From Bradyrhizobium sp. BTAi1 (GTDB lineage: Bacteria; Pseudomonadota; Alphaproteobacteria; Rhizobiales; Xanthobacteraceae): a DNA stretch of 64,000 nt. Made by a program: the position numbers and the translations under genes. The notes under the pieces are model-generated. The model was not told where the DNA came from. It did no database searches and saw only the letters and a list, made by a program, of their open reading frames with translations. Positions 15,929-24,528 of the stretch are shown here, one piece after another (within the stretch, counting starts at the first letter, position 1; the number at the start of each line of letters is the position of its first letter). Location: assembly GCF_000015165.1 (NCBI RefSeq), contig NC_009485.1:2768001-2832000 (forward strand), read 5' to 3'.

Positions 15929-17305
15929 TTACTGATAGGCCGAGACGATGTCGCTGACGGCACGCTCGAGCTGTTGCGCGGTGGCGCAGGGTCGGACGAC
16001 GTTGCAGAAGGTCTGGTAGCGCGGCATTTCGGAGTCGCCCCAGCCCCAGGTCATGCGGCCCTCGGGATTGAGCCAGACCACGCGCTTGGCGCGTTCGGCG
16101 ATGGCTTTCAGGATGTCGGCGCGCGGGTCGAGCTTGTTGCTGCGGGCGTCGCCGAGCACGATCACGGTGGTCTGCGGGGTCACCGCGGCCATGAACTGTT
16201 TCTCGAAATCCACCAGCGAGGAGCCATAGTCGGACGAGCCGAAGCCGACCTTGTGCATGATCTCGGCCATCGCCTCCTCGGCGGATTTCTGCTCCAGGAT
16301 CTCGCTGACCTCGATCAGGTGGCCGGAGAAGGCAAAGGAGCGGACGTCGCTGACGACGTCGTGCAGGCTGTGGATCAAGAGCAGGAAGAAGTCGGACACG
16401 CGAGCGACCGAGCCGGAGACGTCGCACAGCGCCACGATCTTCGGGCGATCGCGATGCCGGCGTTTCCACGCGGTGAGGAAGGGCACGCTGCCCCAGGCTG
16501 CGTTGCGGCGCAGCGTGCGGCGGACGTCGAGATGGCCGCGGCGCTGGCGCTTGCGCGGCTTGCTGTAGCGCTCGCGCAGCCGGCGGGCGATCTGCCGGAT
16601 CAGCGCCCGCATCTCCGCGACCTGGCGCGGCTCGATGCGCGACAGCTGCGCGTTGCGCAGGATCTCGTGACGCAGGTTCTCGGTTTCCTCGCGGCCGTAC
16701 AAAGCGAGCGCTTGCGCGACCGCATCGCGCACGGTGTCGCGCAGGCCGTCGAGCGCGGCCTGCAGCCGCTCGGCCTGGGCCGGGTTTCTGTCGTTCAGCG
16801 CATCCAGATCGTCGCGCAGCCGCTGGATGCCCATTGTTTCCAGCATGCGGCTCGAGAACAAGCCGCGCTGGGTGAAATAGCGGATCTCGGACAGGCCGAC
16901 GGCGCTGGAGGCGTTGGCGATGGCGGCCGAGATGTCGGCGGTGTTCTGCGCCAGCAGCATCTGGGCGAGAGGGCCGAGCTCGGCATTCGCTTCGTCTTGG
17001 ACCGGCTGGTCTGAAGGCTGCGCTGTCTGGGCCTCGCTGGACGCCGCGTCCTGCGGCGCCTCGTCGTCCTTGGCCTCGGGCTGCGCCGGGTCGACATGGG
17101 CGAAGAACAGGTCGAAGCAGGCGCCGAGCGCCTTCTTCTCGTCCTCGCTCTTGGCCAAGGTCAGCAGCAGGCTGTCACGCAGCACCGTGCGGTCGGACAG
17201 GCCGATGCTTGCGACCGCGCGCATGGCGTCGATGCTCTCCGCCGGCGAGACATGTACGCCGGCGCCGCGCGCCGCCCGGAAGAACCGATGCAGGTTCTCC
17301 TGCAT
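15929..17305 (-). CDS. VWA domain-containing protein, CoxE-like
   Basis: Cytoplasmic protein of 458 residues. The N-terminal part is helical with an acidic Ala/Gln-rich linker (about 75-110). The C-terminal third is a von Willebrand A domain with the metal-site motif DVSGS (CDVSGSVARVSDF) and a GDARSN loop. The family works as the adaptor of a MoxR AAA+ ATPase, as in CoxD/CoxE for CO dehydrogenase cofactor assembly. The MoxR gene lies just upstream, 5 bases away, in the same operon. No target metalloenzyme is encoded nearby, so the client is unknown. Confidence 0.9.
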   Translation of the reverse strand: MQENLHRFFRAARGAGVHVSPAESIDAMRAVASIGLSDRTVLRDSLLLTLAKSEDEKKALGACFDLFFAHVDPAQPEAKDDEAPQDAASSEAQTAQPSDQPVQDEANAELGPLAQMLLAQNTADISAAIANASSAVGLSEIRYFTQRGLFSSRMLETMGIQRLRDDLDALNDRNPAQAERLQAALDGLRDTVRDAVAQALALYGREETENLRHEILRNAQLSRIEPRQVAEMRALIRQIARRLRERYSKPRKRQRRGHLDVRRTLRRNAAWGSVPFLTAWKRRHRDRPKIVALCDVSGSVARVSDFFLLLIHSLHDVVSDVRSFAFSGHLIEVSEILEQKSAEEAMAEIMHKVGFGSSDYGSSLVDFEKQFMAAVTPQTTVIVLGDARSNKLDPRADILKAIAERAKRVVWLNPEGRMTWGWGDSEMPRYQTFCNVVRPCATAQQLERAVSDIVSAYQ

Positions 17306-17310
17306 GGTAC

Positions 17311-18270
17311 CTACCCGAAGATGTTCTGGCGCTGCGCCTTGGCGACGAAGGTCGTCACCTGGGGCAGCGCCACCTCAATGTCGGACTCGTATTTCAAGAG
17401 CACGTTGAGCGTGTCCTTCACCAGGTCATGGCCGAGCTCGGCCGCCTGCAACAGCACCAGCACCCGCGCCCAGTCGATCGTCTCGCTGACCGAGGGCTGC
17501 TTCTTCAGGTCGAGCGAGCGGATGTCGTGGATGAAGGCCACGAGCTGGCGGCGCAAGGTCTGCGAGATGCCGGGCACGCGGCTCTCGACGATGCGCTCCT
17601 CCAGCCGCTGCTCGGGGAAGCCGATATGCAGATGCAGGCAGCGCCGCTTCAGCGCGTCGCCGAGATTGCGTTCGGAATTGGAGGTGAGGATCACGGTCGG
17701 CGGGCTGGCGGCGGCGATGCTGCCGAGCTCGGGGATTGTGACCTGGAAGTCGGAGAGGATTTCCAGCAGCAGCGATTCGAACTCGGCGTCGGACTTGTCG
17801 ATCTCATCGATGAGGAGGACGCAGCCCTCGGGCTCGAGCAGGGCCTGAAGCAGCGGCCGCGGCTCGACGAACTCCTTGGAGAAGAACACGTCGCCGAAAT
17901 CATGCAGCTGGCTGAGCGCCGCATGCAGGGTCTGGGCGCCACCGAGCACCTCGCCGAGTTTGTCCTTCAGGATCTGGGTGTAGAGCAGCTGCTTGGCGTA
18001 TTTCCACTCGTACAGCGCCTTGGCCTCGTCGAGCCCCTCATAGCATTGCAGCCGGATCATCTTCAGGCCGCGCCAGGCGGCGATCGCCTTGGCGAGCTCG
18101 GTCTTGCCGACGCCGGCCGGGCCTTCGACCAGGATCGGCTTGTCGATCGCCTGCGACAGGTAGACCGCGGTGGCGATCTGGCGGCTGGCGATATAGCCCT
18201 GCGCGGCGAGGCCGGCTTCGACGGCCGCGATCGCGGCGATGGCTGAAGAGGGGGCCGGGGAAGCAGCCAC
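17311..18270 (-). CDS. MoxR family AAA+ ATPase
   Basis: ATP-driven chaperone of 319 residues. Walker A is GPAGVGKTE near residue 48, Walker B is CVLLIDEIDKSD, sensor 1 is PTVILTSNSERNL, and an arginine-finger region KRRCLHLHIGFPEQRLEERI follows. The frame is open 57 codons further upstream, but the GTG at 18270 is preceded by GGAG at 8 bases and gives the usual family length, so I prefer it. It is paired with the VWA gene downstream. The pair likely remodels or loads metal into an unlinked enzyme. Confidence 0.9.
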   Translation of the reverse strand: MAASPAPSSAIAAIAAVEAGLAAQGYIASRQIATAVYLSQAIDKPILVEGPAGVGKTELAKAIAAWRGLKMIRLQCYEGLDEAKALYEWKYAKQLLYTQILKDKLGEVLGGAQTLHAALSQLHDFGDVFFSKEFVEPRPLLQALLEPEGCVLLIDEIDKSDAEFESLLLEILSDFQVTIPELGSIAAASPPTVILTSNSERNLGDALKRRCLHLHIGFPEQRLEERIVESRVPGISQTLRRQLVAFIHDIRSLDLKKQPSVSETIDWARVLVLLQAAELGHDLVKDTLNVLLKYESDIEVALPQVTTFVAKAQRQNIFG

Positions 18271-18490
18271 TGACGAAACTCCGTTCCTGCTCTCAGGACC
18301 CCGGCGCAGATTTGGTCGGCGTTCCGGTCCCTGGACGTAAGCGTCAGGCGAAAACCCTGACTTTTCCTCGCATTGTGTTATGTCCTGGCTACGCGCACCG
18401 GGCAGCCCTGTCCAGTGCGCGCGTGGGTGTCTCGGCCGCATGGCAGCCGATCGCCAGCGGACGGACCCTTCGAATCACGCCGAGCGGAAT

Positions 18491-18946
18491 ATGAACCGAT
18501 CCATCCTGCATTTCCTCGTCCTCCTGGCGCTCGTGGTCGGAGGCGGCTGGATCATCGGCGCCTCCAACCTGCCGGGAGCCTGGTACGGCTCGCTGAACAA
18601 GCCCTGGTTCACCCCGCCGGGCTGGCTGTTTCCGATCGCCTGGACGGTGCTCTACATCATGATCGCGGTGGCCGGCTGGCGTACCTATGAGCGGGTGGTC
18701 AGCGGTGCCGTGATGCAGGTGTGGTGGGGCCAGCTGGTGTTGAACTTCGCCTGGTCGCCGGTGTTCTTCACCGCGCATCTGATGTGGCCGGCCTTCGTGA
18801 TCATCGCCAGCATGTTCGTGCTGATCGTGACCTTCATCGTGATGCAATGGCGCAAGGACCGGATCGCGGCGCTGCTGTTCGTGCCCTATGCGTGCTGGGT
18901 GGGATTTGCGTCGGTGCTGAATTTTGCGGTGAACGTGCTGAATTGA
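18491..18946 (+). CDS. tspO: TspO/MBR family protein
   Basis: Five-helix inner-membrane protein of 151 residues, the normal size for bacterial TspO/CrtK. The hallmarks WYGSLNKPWFTPPGWLFPIAWTVLY and WGQLVLNFAWSPVFF are present, with aromatic residues that line the porphyrin/cholesterol-type pocket. Bacterial TspO is linked to tetrapyrrole metabolism and oxygen- or stress-dependent regulation. The ATG at 18491 was chosen over upstream in-frame starts because it begins at the first helix. It is a single gene, divergent from the MoxR operon. Confidence 0.9.
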   Translation: MNRSILHFLVLLALVVGGGWIIGASNLPGAWYGSLNKPWFTPPGWLFPIAWTVLYIMIAVAGWRTYERVVSGAVMQVWWGQLVLNFAWSPVFFTAHLMWPAFVIIASMFVLIVTFIVMQWRKDRIAALLFVPYACWVGFASVLNFAVNVLN

Positions 18947-19010
18947 GATGGGGCTGACCTGATGGGGCGAGGTTGGACACGATCGGGCACGGCGCGGCTC
19001 TACGCTCGGC

Positions 19011-19136
19011 TGTCGTCCCTGCGAACGCAGGGACCCGTAGCCACCAGCCCAAATTGTCGACAAAGAAGGGCGACGCAGAGCCTTTTTCAATCGTCGGCTT
19101 TCCGCGGTATGGGTCCCTGCGTTCGCAGGGACGACA
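19011..19136. repeat. Inverted pair of REP-like palindromes
   Basis: Two copies of a 26-bp unit at 19011-19036 and 19111-19136 are exact reverse complements of each other. Each contains its own palindrome (GTCCCTGCGAACGCAGGGAC in the first). They lie 74 bases apart between tspO and the LysR gene, so the whole can fold as one long stem or two hairpins. A related hairpin is at 37877. Confidence 0.75.
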
Positions 19137-19194
19137 ATGGGGGGTGGGGTAGGTGGCCGGGCCGCCTCACGCCTGATGCTCGAGGCCCCCACCC

Positions 19195-20094
19195 ATGAAC
19201 CTCAAGCAGCTCGAATATTTCGTGCAGGTGGCCGAGCTCGGCTCGTTCAGCAAGGCGGCGAGCGTGCTCGACGTGGCACAGCCGGCGCTGTCGCGGCAGG
19301 TGCGGGCGCTGGAATCGGAGCTGAAGCAGCAGCTGTTCGCGCGCAATGGCCGCGGGGTCGAACTGACCGAAGCGGGAAAGCGGCTGCTCGATCACAGCGT
19401 CGGCGTGCTGCAGCTGGTGGCGCATGCACGCGAGGATCTCGGCGCCAGCCGTGATGCGCCGGTCGGCCGCGTCACCATCGGCCTGCCGCCGAGCATCGCG
19501 CGGCAATTGACGCTGCCGCTGATCGACCGCTTCCGGAAAGAGTATCCGGCGGCGCGACTGGCCGTCGTCGAAGGATTGTCGACGCATGTGGTGGAGTGGG
19601 TCACCACCGGACGCATCGATGTCGGCATGGTCTACAATCCCGAGGCCCAGGCCGGCATCGAGATCACGCCGGTGCTGCAGGAGCCGCTCGCGCTGGTGAG
19701 CCATGCGCCCAAGGGCAAGCGCCGCACCACCGCGCCGCTGCCGATGGCCGAGCTGCCGCGCTACAGCCTGATCATGCCCGAGCGCGTGCATGCGATGCGC
19801 AGATTGCTGGAGACCCAGGCTGCGCTGGCCGGGATCAAGCTCGACATCGCCTGGGAGGTGTCGAGCGTGCCCTCGATCATCGACCTCGTCTGCGCCGGCT
19901 ACGGCCACGCCGTGCTGACGCCGAGCGGCGTCGCCGCCTCGGGCCGCGCCAGCGAGCTCGCCATTCGCCCCCTGACCGAGCCCGCCCCGACCAGCGTGCT
20001 GTGCTTCGTCACCTCGGCGCACAAGCGGCCGACGCCGCTGGCGCAGCAGACGATCAAGCTGGCGACCGCGCTGATCAGGAAGCTGCCGCGCTGA
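19195..20094 (+). CDS. LysR family transcriptional regulator (probable regulator of the protocatechuate 4,5-cleavage operon)
   Basis: LysR-type regulator of 299 residues. The winged HTH is at the N terminus (MNLKQLEYFVQVAELGSFSK, then PALSRQVRALESEL), followed by the two-lobed effector domain (VGRVTIGLPPSIARQLTLPLI; RIDVGMVYN). It lies directly upstream of and in the same direction as the transporter and lig genes. A tandem pair of LysR-type sites occurs in the gap, which supports control of that operon. The inducer would be protocatechuate or a ring-cleavage product, by analogy. Confidence 0.9.
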   Translation: MNLKQLEYFVQVAELGSFSKAASVLDVAQPALSRQVRALESELKQQLFARNGRGVELTEAGKRLLDHSVGVLQLVAHAREDLGASRDAPVGRVTIGLPPSIARQLTLPLIDRFRKEYPAARLAVVEGLSTHVVEWVTTGRIDVGMVYNPEAQAGIEITPVLQEPLALVSHAPKGKRRTTAPLPMAELPRYSLIMPERVHAMRRLLETQAALAGIKLDIAWEVSSVPSIIDLVCAGYGHAVLTPSGVAASGRASELAIRPLTEPAPTSVLCFVTSAHKRPTPLAQQTIKLATALIRKLPR

Positions 20095-20122
20095 ATCACT
20101 GGTGATCTCGTTTCGGGCAGTG

Positions 20123-20148
20123 CCACCCTCCCCTCCAGGGGAGGGTGG
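20123..20148. terminator. Hairpin after the LysR gene
   Basis: A perfect 11-bp stem CCACCCTCCCC/GGGGAGGGTGG with a 4-base loop, 29 bases after the LysR stop. There is no T-tract, so it may be a REP unit that also limits read-through. Confidence 0.5.
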
Positions 20149-20201
20149 AGCCCGCGGCGCCTGTGTCTCGCAAAAACAAATGGCCAAAGCTTTCCAGACC
20201 C

Positions 20202-20249
20202 ATTCTAAAATCAGCATGGCTCATTTGATATCTTATGCCGATTTGGAAT
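20202..20249. promoter_or_regulatory. Tandem LysR-type binding sites before the lig operon
   Basis: In an AT-richer stretch of the 307-base gap, ATTCTAAAATCAGCAT (20202-20217) and ATGCCGATTTGGAAT (20235-20249) are near inverted copies. Each carries a T-N11-A core, and their centres are about 32 bases (three helical turns) apart. That is the usual recognition-site/activation-site spacing of LysR activators. Confidence 0.5.
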
Positions 20250-20401
20250 AGCTGATAGAAGTCCCCCGGCGCTGGTGTGCCCTGGCGCGCTCGGTCACAT
20301 AGCCGGTCAAGCCGCCGAAGCAGCAGGGCGATCGCGCGTGCCGCGCGCCCTCGTGGACCTCGGTTGACGAGCCAGAAACAGCACCCAGGGAAGCAGAAGC
20401 G

Positions 20402-21778
20402 ATGCCAACGACCGGCCGTGTCGACGTCCAGGCCTTTCTCGACGATCACCCGTTCTCCGCCTTTCAATGGCTGATCTTCGCCCTCGGCTTCAGCATCGTG
20501 CTGCTCGACGGCTTCGACACCGCGGCGATCGGCTTCATCGCGCCCTCGCTGTTGAAGGAGTGGGGCATCGAGAAGTCGGCGCTCGGACCCGTGCTGAGCG
20601 CGGCGCTGTTCGGGCTTGCCGCCGGCGCGCTGCTCGCCGGTCCCGTGGCGGACCGGCTCGGCCGCAAGCTGGTGCTGGTCGGCTCGGTCCTGGTCTTCGG
20701 CGTCGCCTGTCTCGTCTCGGCCTTCGCGACCAACCTGACGGAACTCACCGTGCTGCGCTTCGTCACCGGCCTCGGCCTCGGTGCGGCCATGCCCAACGCC
20801 GTGACGCTGCTCAGCGAGTACTGCCCGGGCCGGCTGCGCGCCACCATGACCAACCTGATGTTCTGCGGCTTTCCGCTGGGCGCGGCCTGCGGCGGCTTCC
20901 TCGCCGCCTGGATGATCCCGCAATGGGGCTGGCGCAGCGTGCTGGTGCTCGGCGGCGTCACGCCGCTGGTGCTGACCGTGCTGCTGATCGCGATCCTGCC
21001 GGAATCCGTGCATTACCTGCTGTCGCGCGGCGCCAGTGTCGAGCGTGTCCGCAAGGTGATGCGCCGGATCTCGCAGGCCGCGAACGATATCGGCCAGTTC
21101 GTGATGCTGGAGCCGGAGCATGCCGAGACGACGCGGCGCGTCAATGCGACCGGCATCGGCATGGTGCTGTCGCCGGTGCTGCGCATCGGCTCGCTGATGC
21201 TGTGGATCACCTATTTCATGGGGCTCGTGATCTTCTATTCGCTGATCAACTGGATGCCGATCCTGTTCAAGGATGTCGGGCTGAACCCGCAGACGGCGAC
21301 GTTGATCTCGGCGCTGTTCCCGCTCGGCGGCGTCGGCGCGGTGTTCTTCGGCTTCCTGATGGACCGCTTCAACGCCAACCGCATCGTCGCGGTCGGCTAT
21401 GCGCTGACCGCCGTGACGATCTTCCTGATCGGCCAGGCGGCCGGCAATATGGGCTTCCTGGTGGTGATCGTGTTCGTCGCCGGCGTCGTCATGAACACGG
21501 CGCAGTCGTCGCTGCCGGCGCTGGCGGCCGCCTTCTATCCGACCCAGGGCCGCGCCACCGGTGTCGCCTGGATGATGGGCATCGGCCGCTTCGGCGGTAT
21601 TGCCGGCTCCTTCCTGGTCGCCGAATTGACCGCGAGGCATCTGACTTTCAGCGAGATTTTCACCGTGATCGCAGTTCCCGGCTTGATCGCGGCGCTCGCC
21701 CTTGTGGTAAAGCAGGTCGTGGGACCGGGAGGCCGCGCCAGCGGCAAGGATGTCGGCGCCCCCGTGGCGGCGCATTGA
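20402..21778 (+). CDS. MFS transporter, aromatic acid:H+ symporter type
   Basis: Inner-membrane permease of 458 residues with about 12 helices. The AAHS signature DGFDTAAIGFIAPSLLKEWGI is in helix 1, and the loop 2-3 motif GPVADRLGRK follows. Relatives such as PcaK and PmdK import protocatechuate or 4-hydroxybenzoate. It is the first gene of the lig operon, which supports protocatechuate uptake. Helix 10-11 contains NTAQSSLPALAAAFYPTQGRATGVAW, typical of the family. Confidence 0.9.
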   Translation: MPTTGRVDVQAFLDDHPFSAFQWLIFALGFSIVLLDGFDTAAIGFIAPSLLKEWGIEKSALGPVLSAALFGLAAGALLAGPVADRLGRKLVLVGSVLVFGVACLVSAFATNLTELTVLRFVTGLGLGAAMPNAVTLLSEYCPGRLRATMTNLMFCGFPLGAACGGFLAAWMIPQWGWRSVLVLGGVTPLVLTVLLIAILPESVHYLLSRGASVERVRKVMRRISQAANDIGQFVMLEPEHAETTRRVNATGIGMVLSPVLRIGSLMLWITYFMGLVIFYSLINWMPILFKDVGLNPQTATLISALFPLGGVGAVFFGFLMDRFNANRIVAVGYALTAVTIFLIGQAAGNMGFLVVIVFVAGVVMNTAQSSLPALAAAFYPTQGRATGVAWMMGIGRFGGIAGSFLVAELTARHLTFSEIFTVIAVPGLIAALALVVKQVVGPGGRASGKDVGAPVAAH

Positions 21779-21838
21779 GCGGATCGTTGCTGAGCCGACC
21801 GTCGCTGGCTCGCGAGAAAATCTGAGGGAGAGACTGAC

Positions 21839-22864
21839 GTGATCATCGACGTGCACGGCCATTACACGACGGCTCCGAAGGCGCTGGAAGAGTGGCGCAA
21901 CCGGCAGATCGCGGGCATCAAGGACGCTTCCGTGATGCCGAAGGCCTCCGAGCTCAAGATCAGCGACGACGAACTGCGCGAGAGCATCGAGGCCAACCAG
22001 CTCAAGAAGATGAAGGAGCGCGGCAGCGACCTCACCATCTTCTCGCCGCGCGCGAGCTTCATGGCGCACCACATCGGCGACTTCCAGGTGTCCTCGACCT
22101 GGGCCGCGATTTGCAACGAGCTGTGCTACCGCGTCAGCAAGCTGTTCCCGGACCATTTCATCGGCGCCGCGATGCTGCCGCAGTCGCCCGGCGTCGACCC
22201 CAAGACCTGCATTCCCGAGCTGGAGAAGTGCGTCAAGGAGTACGGCTTCGTCGGAATCAACCTGAATCCGGATCCGTCGGGCGGTCACTGGACCTCGCCG
22301 CCGCTGTCCGACCGGCATTGGTATCCGATCTATGAGAAGATGGTCGAGCTGGACATTCCCGCGATGATCCACGTCTCGACCAGCTGCAACGCCTGTTTCC
22401 ACACCACGGGCGCGCATTATCTCAATGCCGACACCACGGCGTTCATGCAGTGCCTGACCTCGGACCTGTTCAAGGACTTCCCGACCTTGAAGTTCCTGAT
22501 CCCGCATGGCGGCGGCGCGGTGCCGTATCATTGGGGCCGGTTCCGTGGCCTCGCCCAGGAGCTCAAGAAGCCGCTGTTGAAGGATCATCTGCTCAACAAC
22601 ATCTTCTTCGACACCTGCGTCTATCACCAGCCCGGCATCGATCTGCTGACCGGCGTGATCCCGGTCGACAACATCCTGTTCGCGTCGGAGATGATCGGCG
22701 CCGTCCGCGGCATCGATCCGGAGACCGGCTTCTACTATGACGACACCAAGCGCTATATCGAGGCCGCCAAGCTGACCCCCGAGCAGCGCCACCAGATCTA
22801 TGAAGGCAATGCGCGGCGCGTGTTCCCGCGGCTCGACGCCGCGTTGAAGGCCCAGGGCAAGTGA
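21839..22864 (+). CDS. ligJ: 4-oxalomesaconate hydratase
   Basis: Amidohydrolase-fold enzyme of 341 residues, the length of Sphingobium LigJ. It hydrates 4-oxalomesaconate to 4-carboxy-4-hydroxy-2-oxoadipate. The metal motif IDVHGHYTT is at the N terminus; other signatures are FSPRASFMAHH, NLNPDPSGGHWTSPPL, FLIPHGGGAVPYH and FASEMIGAVRGIDP. The start is GTG with a GAGGGAGAG site. It stands between the transporter and the aldolase gene, as in the pmd operon of Comamonas. Confidence 0.9.
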   Translation: MIIDVHGHYTTAPKALEEWRNRQIAGIKDASVMPKASELKISDDELRESIEANQLKKMKERGSDLTIFSPRASFMAHHIGDFQVSSTWAAICNELCYRVSKLFPDHFIGAAMLPQSPGVDPKTCIPELEKCVKEYGFVGINLNPDPSGGHWTSPPLSDRHWYPIYEKMVELDIPAMIHVSTSCNACFHTTGAHYLNADTTAFMQCLTSDLFKDFPTLKFLIPHGGGAVPYHWGRFRGLAQELKKPLLKDHLLNNIFFDTCVYHQPGIDLLTGVIPVDNILFASEMIGAVRGIDPETGFYYDDTKRYIEAAKLTPEQRHQIYEGNARRVFPRLDAALKAQGK

Positions 22865-22879
22865 TTTAGGACCATCGCG

Positions 22880-23575
22880 ATGAGCACATCCATGAACAAT
22901 CTCGGCATCGTCAAGACGAAGATCACCCGCGCCGACAAGGCGGCGGTCGAGAAGCTGTCCAAGTTCGGCGTCGCCACCATCCACGAGGCGATGGGCCGCG
23001 TCGGCCTGATGCAGTGCTACATGCGCCCGATCTACCCCACGGCGAAAATGTGCGGCACCGCGGTCACCGTGCTGCTGCAGCCCGGCGACAATTGGATGCT
23101 GCATGTCGCGGCTGAGCAGATCCAGCCCGGCGACGTCGTCGTCGCGGCCTGCACGGTCGAGAACACCGACGGCTTCTTCGGCGACCTGCTCGCCACCAGT
23201 TTTCGCGCCCGCGGCGCCCAGGGACTTGTGATCGACGGCGGCGTGCGTGACGTCGCCGACCTCACCGAGATGCAGTTCCCGGTATTCTCGCGCGCGATCT
23301 CGGCGCGCGGCACGGTCAAGGCGACGCTCGGCTCGGTCAACATCCCGATCGTCTGCGCCGGGGCGGCTGTCAATCCGGGCGACGTGATCGTCGCCGATGT
23401 CGACGGCATCGTCGTCGTGCCGGCCGCGGTCGCCCATCAGGCGGCCGATGCCGCCGCTGCGCGCGAGGCCAACGAGGCCGACAAGCGCGAGAAGCTGGCG
23501 TCGGGCGTGCTCGGTCTCGACATGTACAAGATGCGCGAGCCCTTGGCGAAGGCCGGGCTCAAATACATCGATTGA
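22880..23575 (+). CDS. ligK: 4-carboxy-4-hydroxy-2-oxoadipate aldolase / oxaloacetate decarboxylase
   Basis: Class II aldolase of the RraA-like fold, 231 residues, matching LigK/GalC/PmdF in length. It cleaves the C6 hydroxy-oxo-dicarboxylate to pyruvate and oxaloacetate and ends the 4,5-cleavage route. The typical motif [20 protein letters not shown], preceded by [12 protein letters not shown] (metal-binding Asp), and the later [16 protein letters not shown] are present. It starts 15 bases after ligJ and ends 6 bases before the next gene. Confidence 0.92.
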   Translation: MSTSMNNLGIVKTKITRADKAAVEKLSKFGVATIHEAMGRVGLMQCYMRPIYPTAKMCGTAVTVLLQPGDNWMLHVAAEQIQPGDVVVAACTVENTDGFFGDLLATSFRARGAQGLVIDGGVRDVADLTEMQFPVFSRAISARGTVKATLGSVNIPIVCAGAAVNPGDVIVADVDGIVVVPAAVAHQAADAAAAREANEADKREKLASGVLGLDMYKMREPLAKAGLKYID

Positions 23576-23581
23576 TCGAGC

Positions 23582-24520
23582 ATGACGGCGGCGTCCAACC
23601 AAAATCCTTCGAACCGATGGCATGTCGGGCTGATCGGCTACGGCGAGGTCGGCAAGATCCTCGCCGAGGATCTGCGCAAGGACGGCGTGCGCGTCTCTGC
23701 CTATGACGTCAAGCTGGAGGACTCGCGTGGTGATGCGTTGCGCAGCCACGCCGACGGCATCGGCGTGACGCTGGCGGCCTCGCATGCCGAACTGGCGGCG
23801 CAGGCCGACTTCATCGTCTCCGCGGTCACCGCGAGCCAGGACGTGGCGGTCGCCGAGGCCTGCGCTGTGACCATCAAGCCGGGTGCCTGGTTCCTCGATT
23901 TCAACTCGGCCTCGCCCGGCGCCAAGCAGCGCGCCGCCGCGCTGATCGATGGGGGAGGCGGGCGCTATGTCGAGGGCGCCGTCATGACCTCGGTGCCGCC
24001 CTATCGCATCAAGGTGCCGCTGCTGCTCGGTGGCGCTGGGGCGCGCGAGCTGGCGCCGCTGCTCAACGAGCTCGGCTTCGCCGCCAAGGCGGCCAGCGAC
24101 AAGCTCGGCGTGGCCTCGGCGACCAAGATGTGCCGCAGCATCATGATCAAGGGCCTCGAGGCGATGGTGATCGAGAGCTTCACCACTGCGCGCGCCTACG
24201 GCGTCGAGGATGCGGTGATCGCCTCGCTGCAGGAGACGTTTCCCGGCATCGACTGGGAGAAGCAGGGCGCCTATTTCTTTCAGCGCGTGATCGAGCATGG
24301 CCGCCGCCGCGCCGAGGAGGTGCGGGAGGTCGCCGAGACCGTGCGTGATATCGGGCTGACGCCCTGGTCGGCGGAGGGGACCGCCGAGCGCCAGGCCTGG
24401 GTCGCCGATCTCGCCGATGACGGCCTGTTCGGTGCGCGTGGCACGAAAGAATTCGCGCGCAGCCCGGACTGGCGCACCGAGGCCGATCGCATTCTCAACA
24501 AGATCAAGTCCAAGGAGTAG
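23582..24520 (+). CDS. NAD(P)-dependent oxidoreductase, 6-phosphogluconate dehydrogenase-like with DUF1932 domain
   Basis: Protein of 312 residues. The N-terminal Rossmann fold (VGLIGYGEVGKILAEDL) and the substrate loop DFNSASPGAKQR belong to the beta-hydroxyacid dehydrogenase group. The C-terminal helical half (TKMCRSIMIKGLEAMVIESFTTARAYGV) is DUF1932. It is locked in the lig operon between ligK and ligI with gaps of 6 and 8 bases, so it should act on a pathway intermediate. No step of the known route needs it. No tautomerase (LigU/PmdU) gene is present in the operon, so a side function in keto/enol handling is possible but unproven. Confidence 0.85.
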   Translation: MTAASNQNPSNRWHVGLIGYGEVGKILAEDLRKDGVRVSAYDVKLEDSRGDALRSHADGIGVTLAASHAELAAQADFIVSAVTASQDVAVAEACAVTIKPGAWFLDFNSASPGAKQRAAALIDGGGGRYVEGAVMTSVPPYRIKVPLLLGGAGARELAPLLNELGFAAKAASDKLGVASATKMCRSIMIKGLEAMVIESFTTARAYGVEDAVIASLQETFPGIDWEKQGAYFFQRVIEHGRRRAEEVREVAETVRDIGLTPWSAEGTAERQAWVADLADDGLFGARGTKEFARSPDWRTEADRILNKIKSKE

Positions 24521-24528
24521 GGAACCTC

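Noticed and set aside
20096..24298. Another open frame of about 1400 codons on the minus strand
   Set aside because: It runs antisense to the transporter, ligJ, ligK and part of the oxidoreductase gene, all of which have clear family motifs. Composition is that of a shadow frame.
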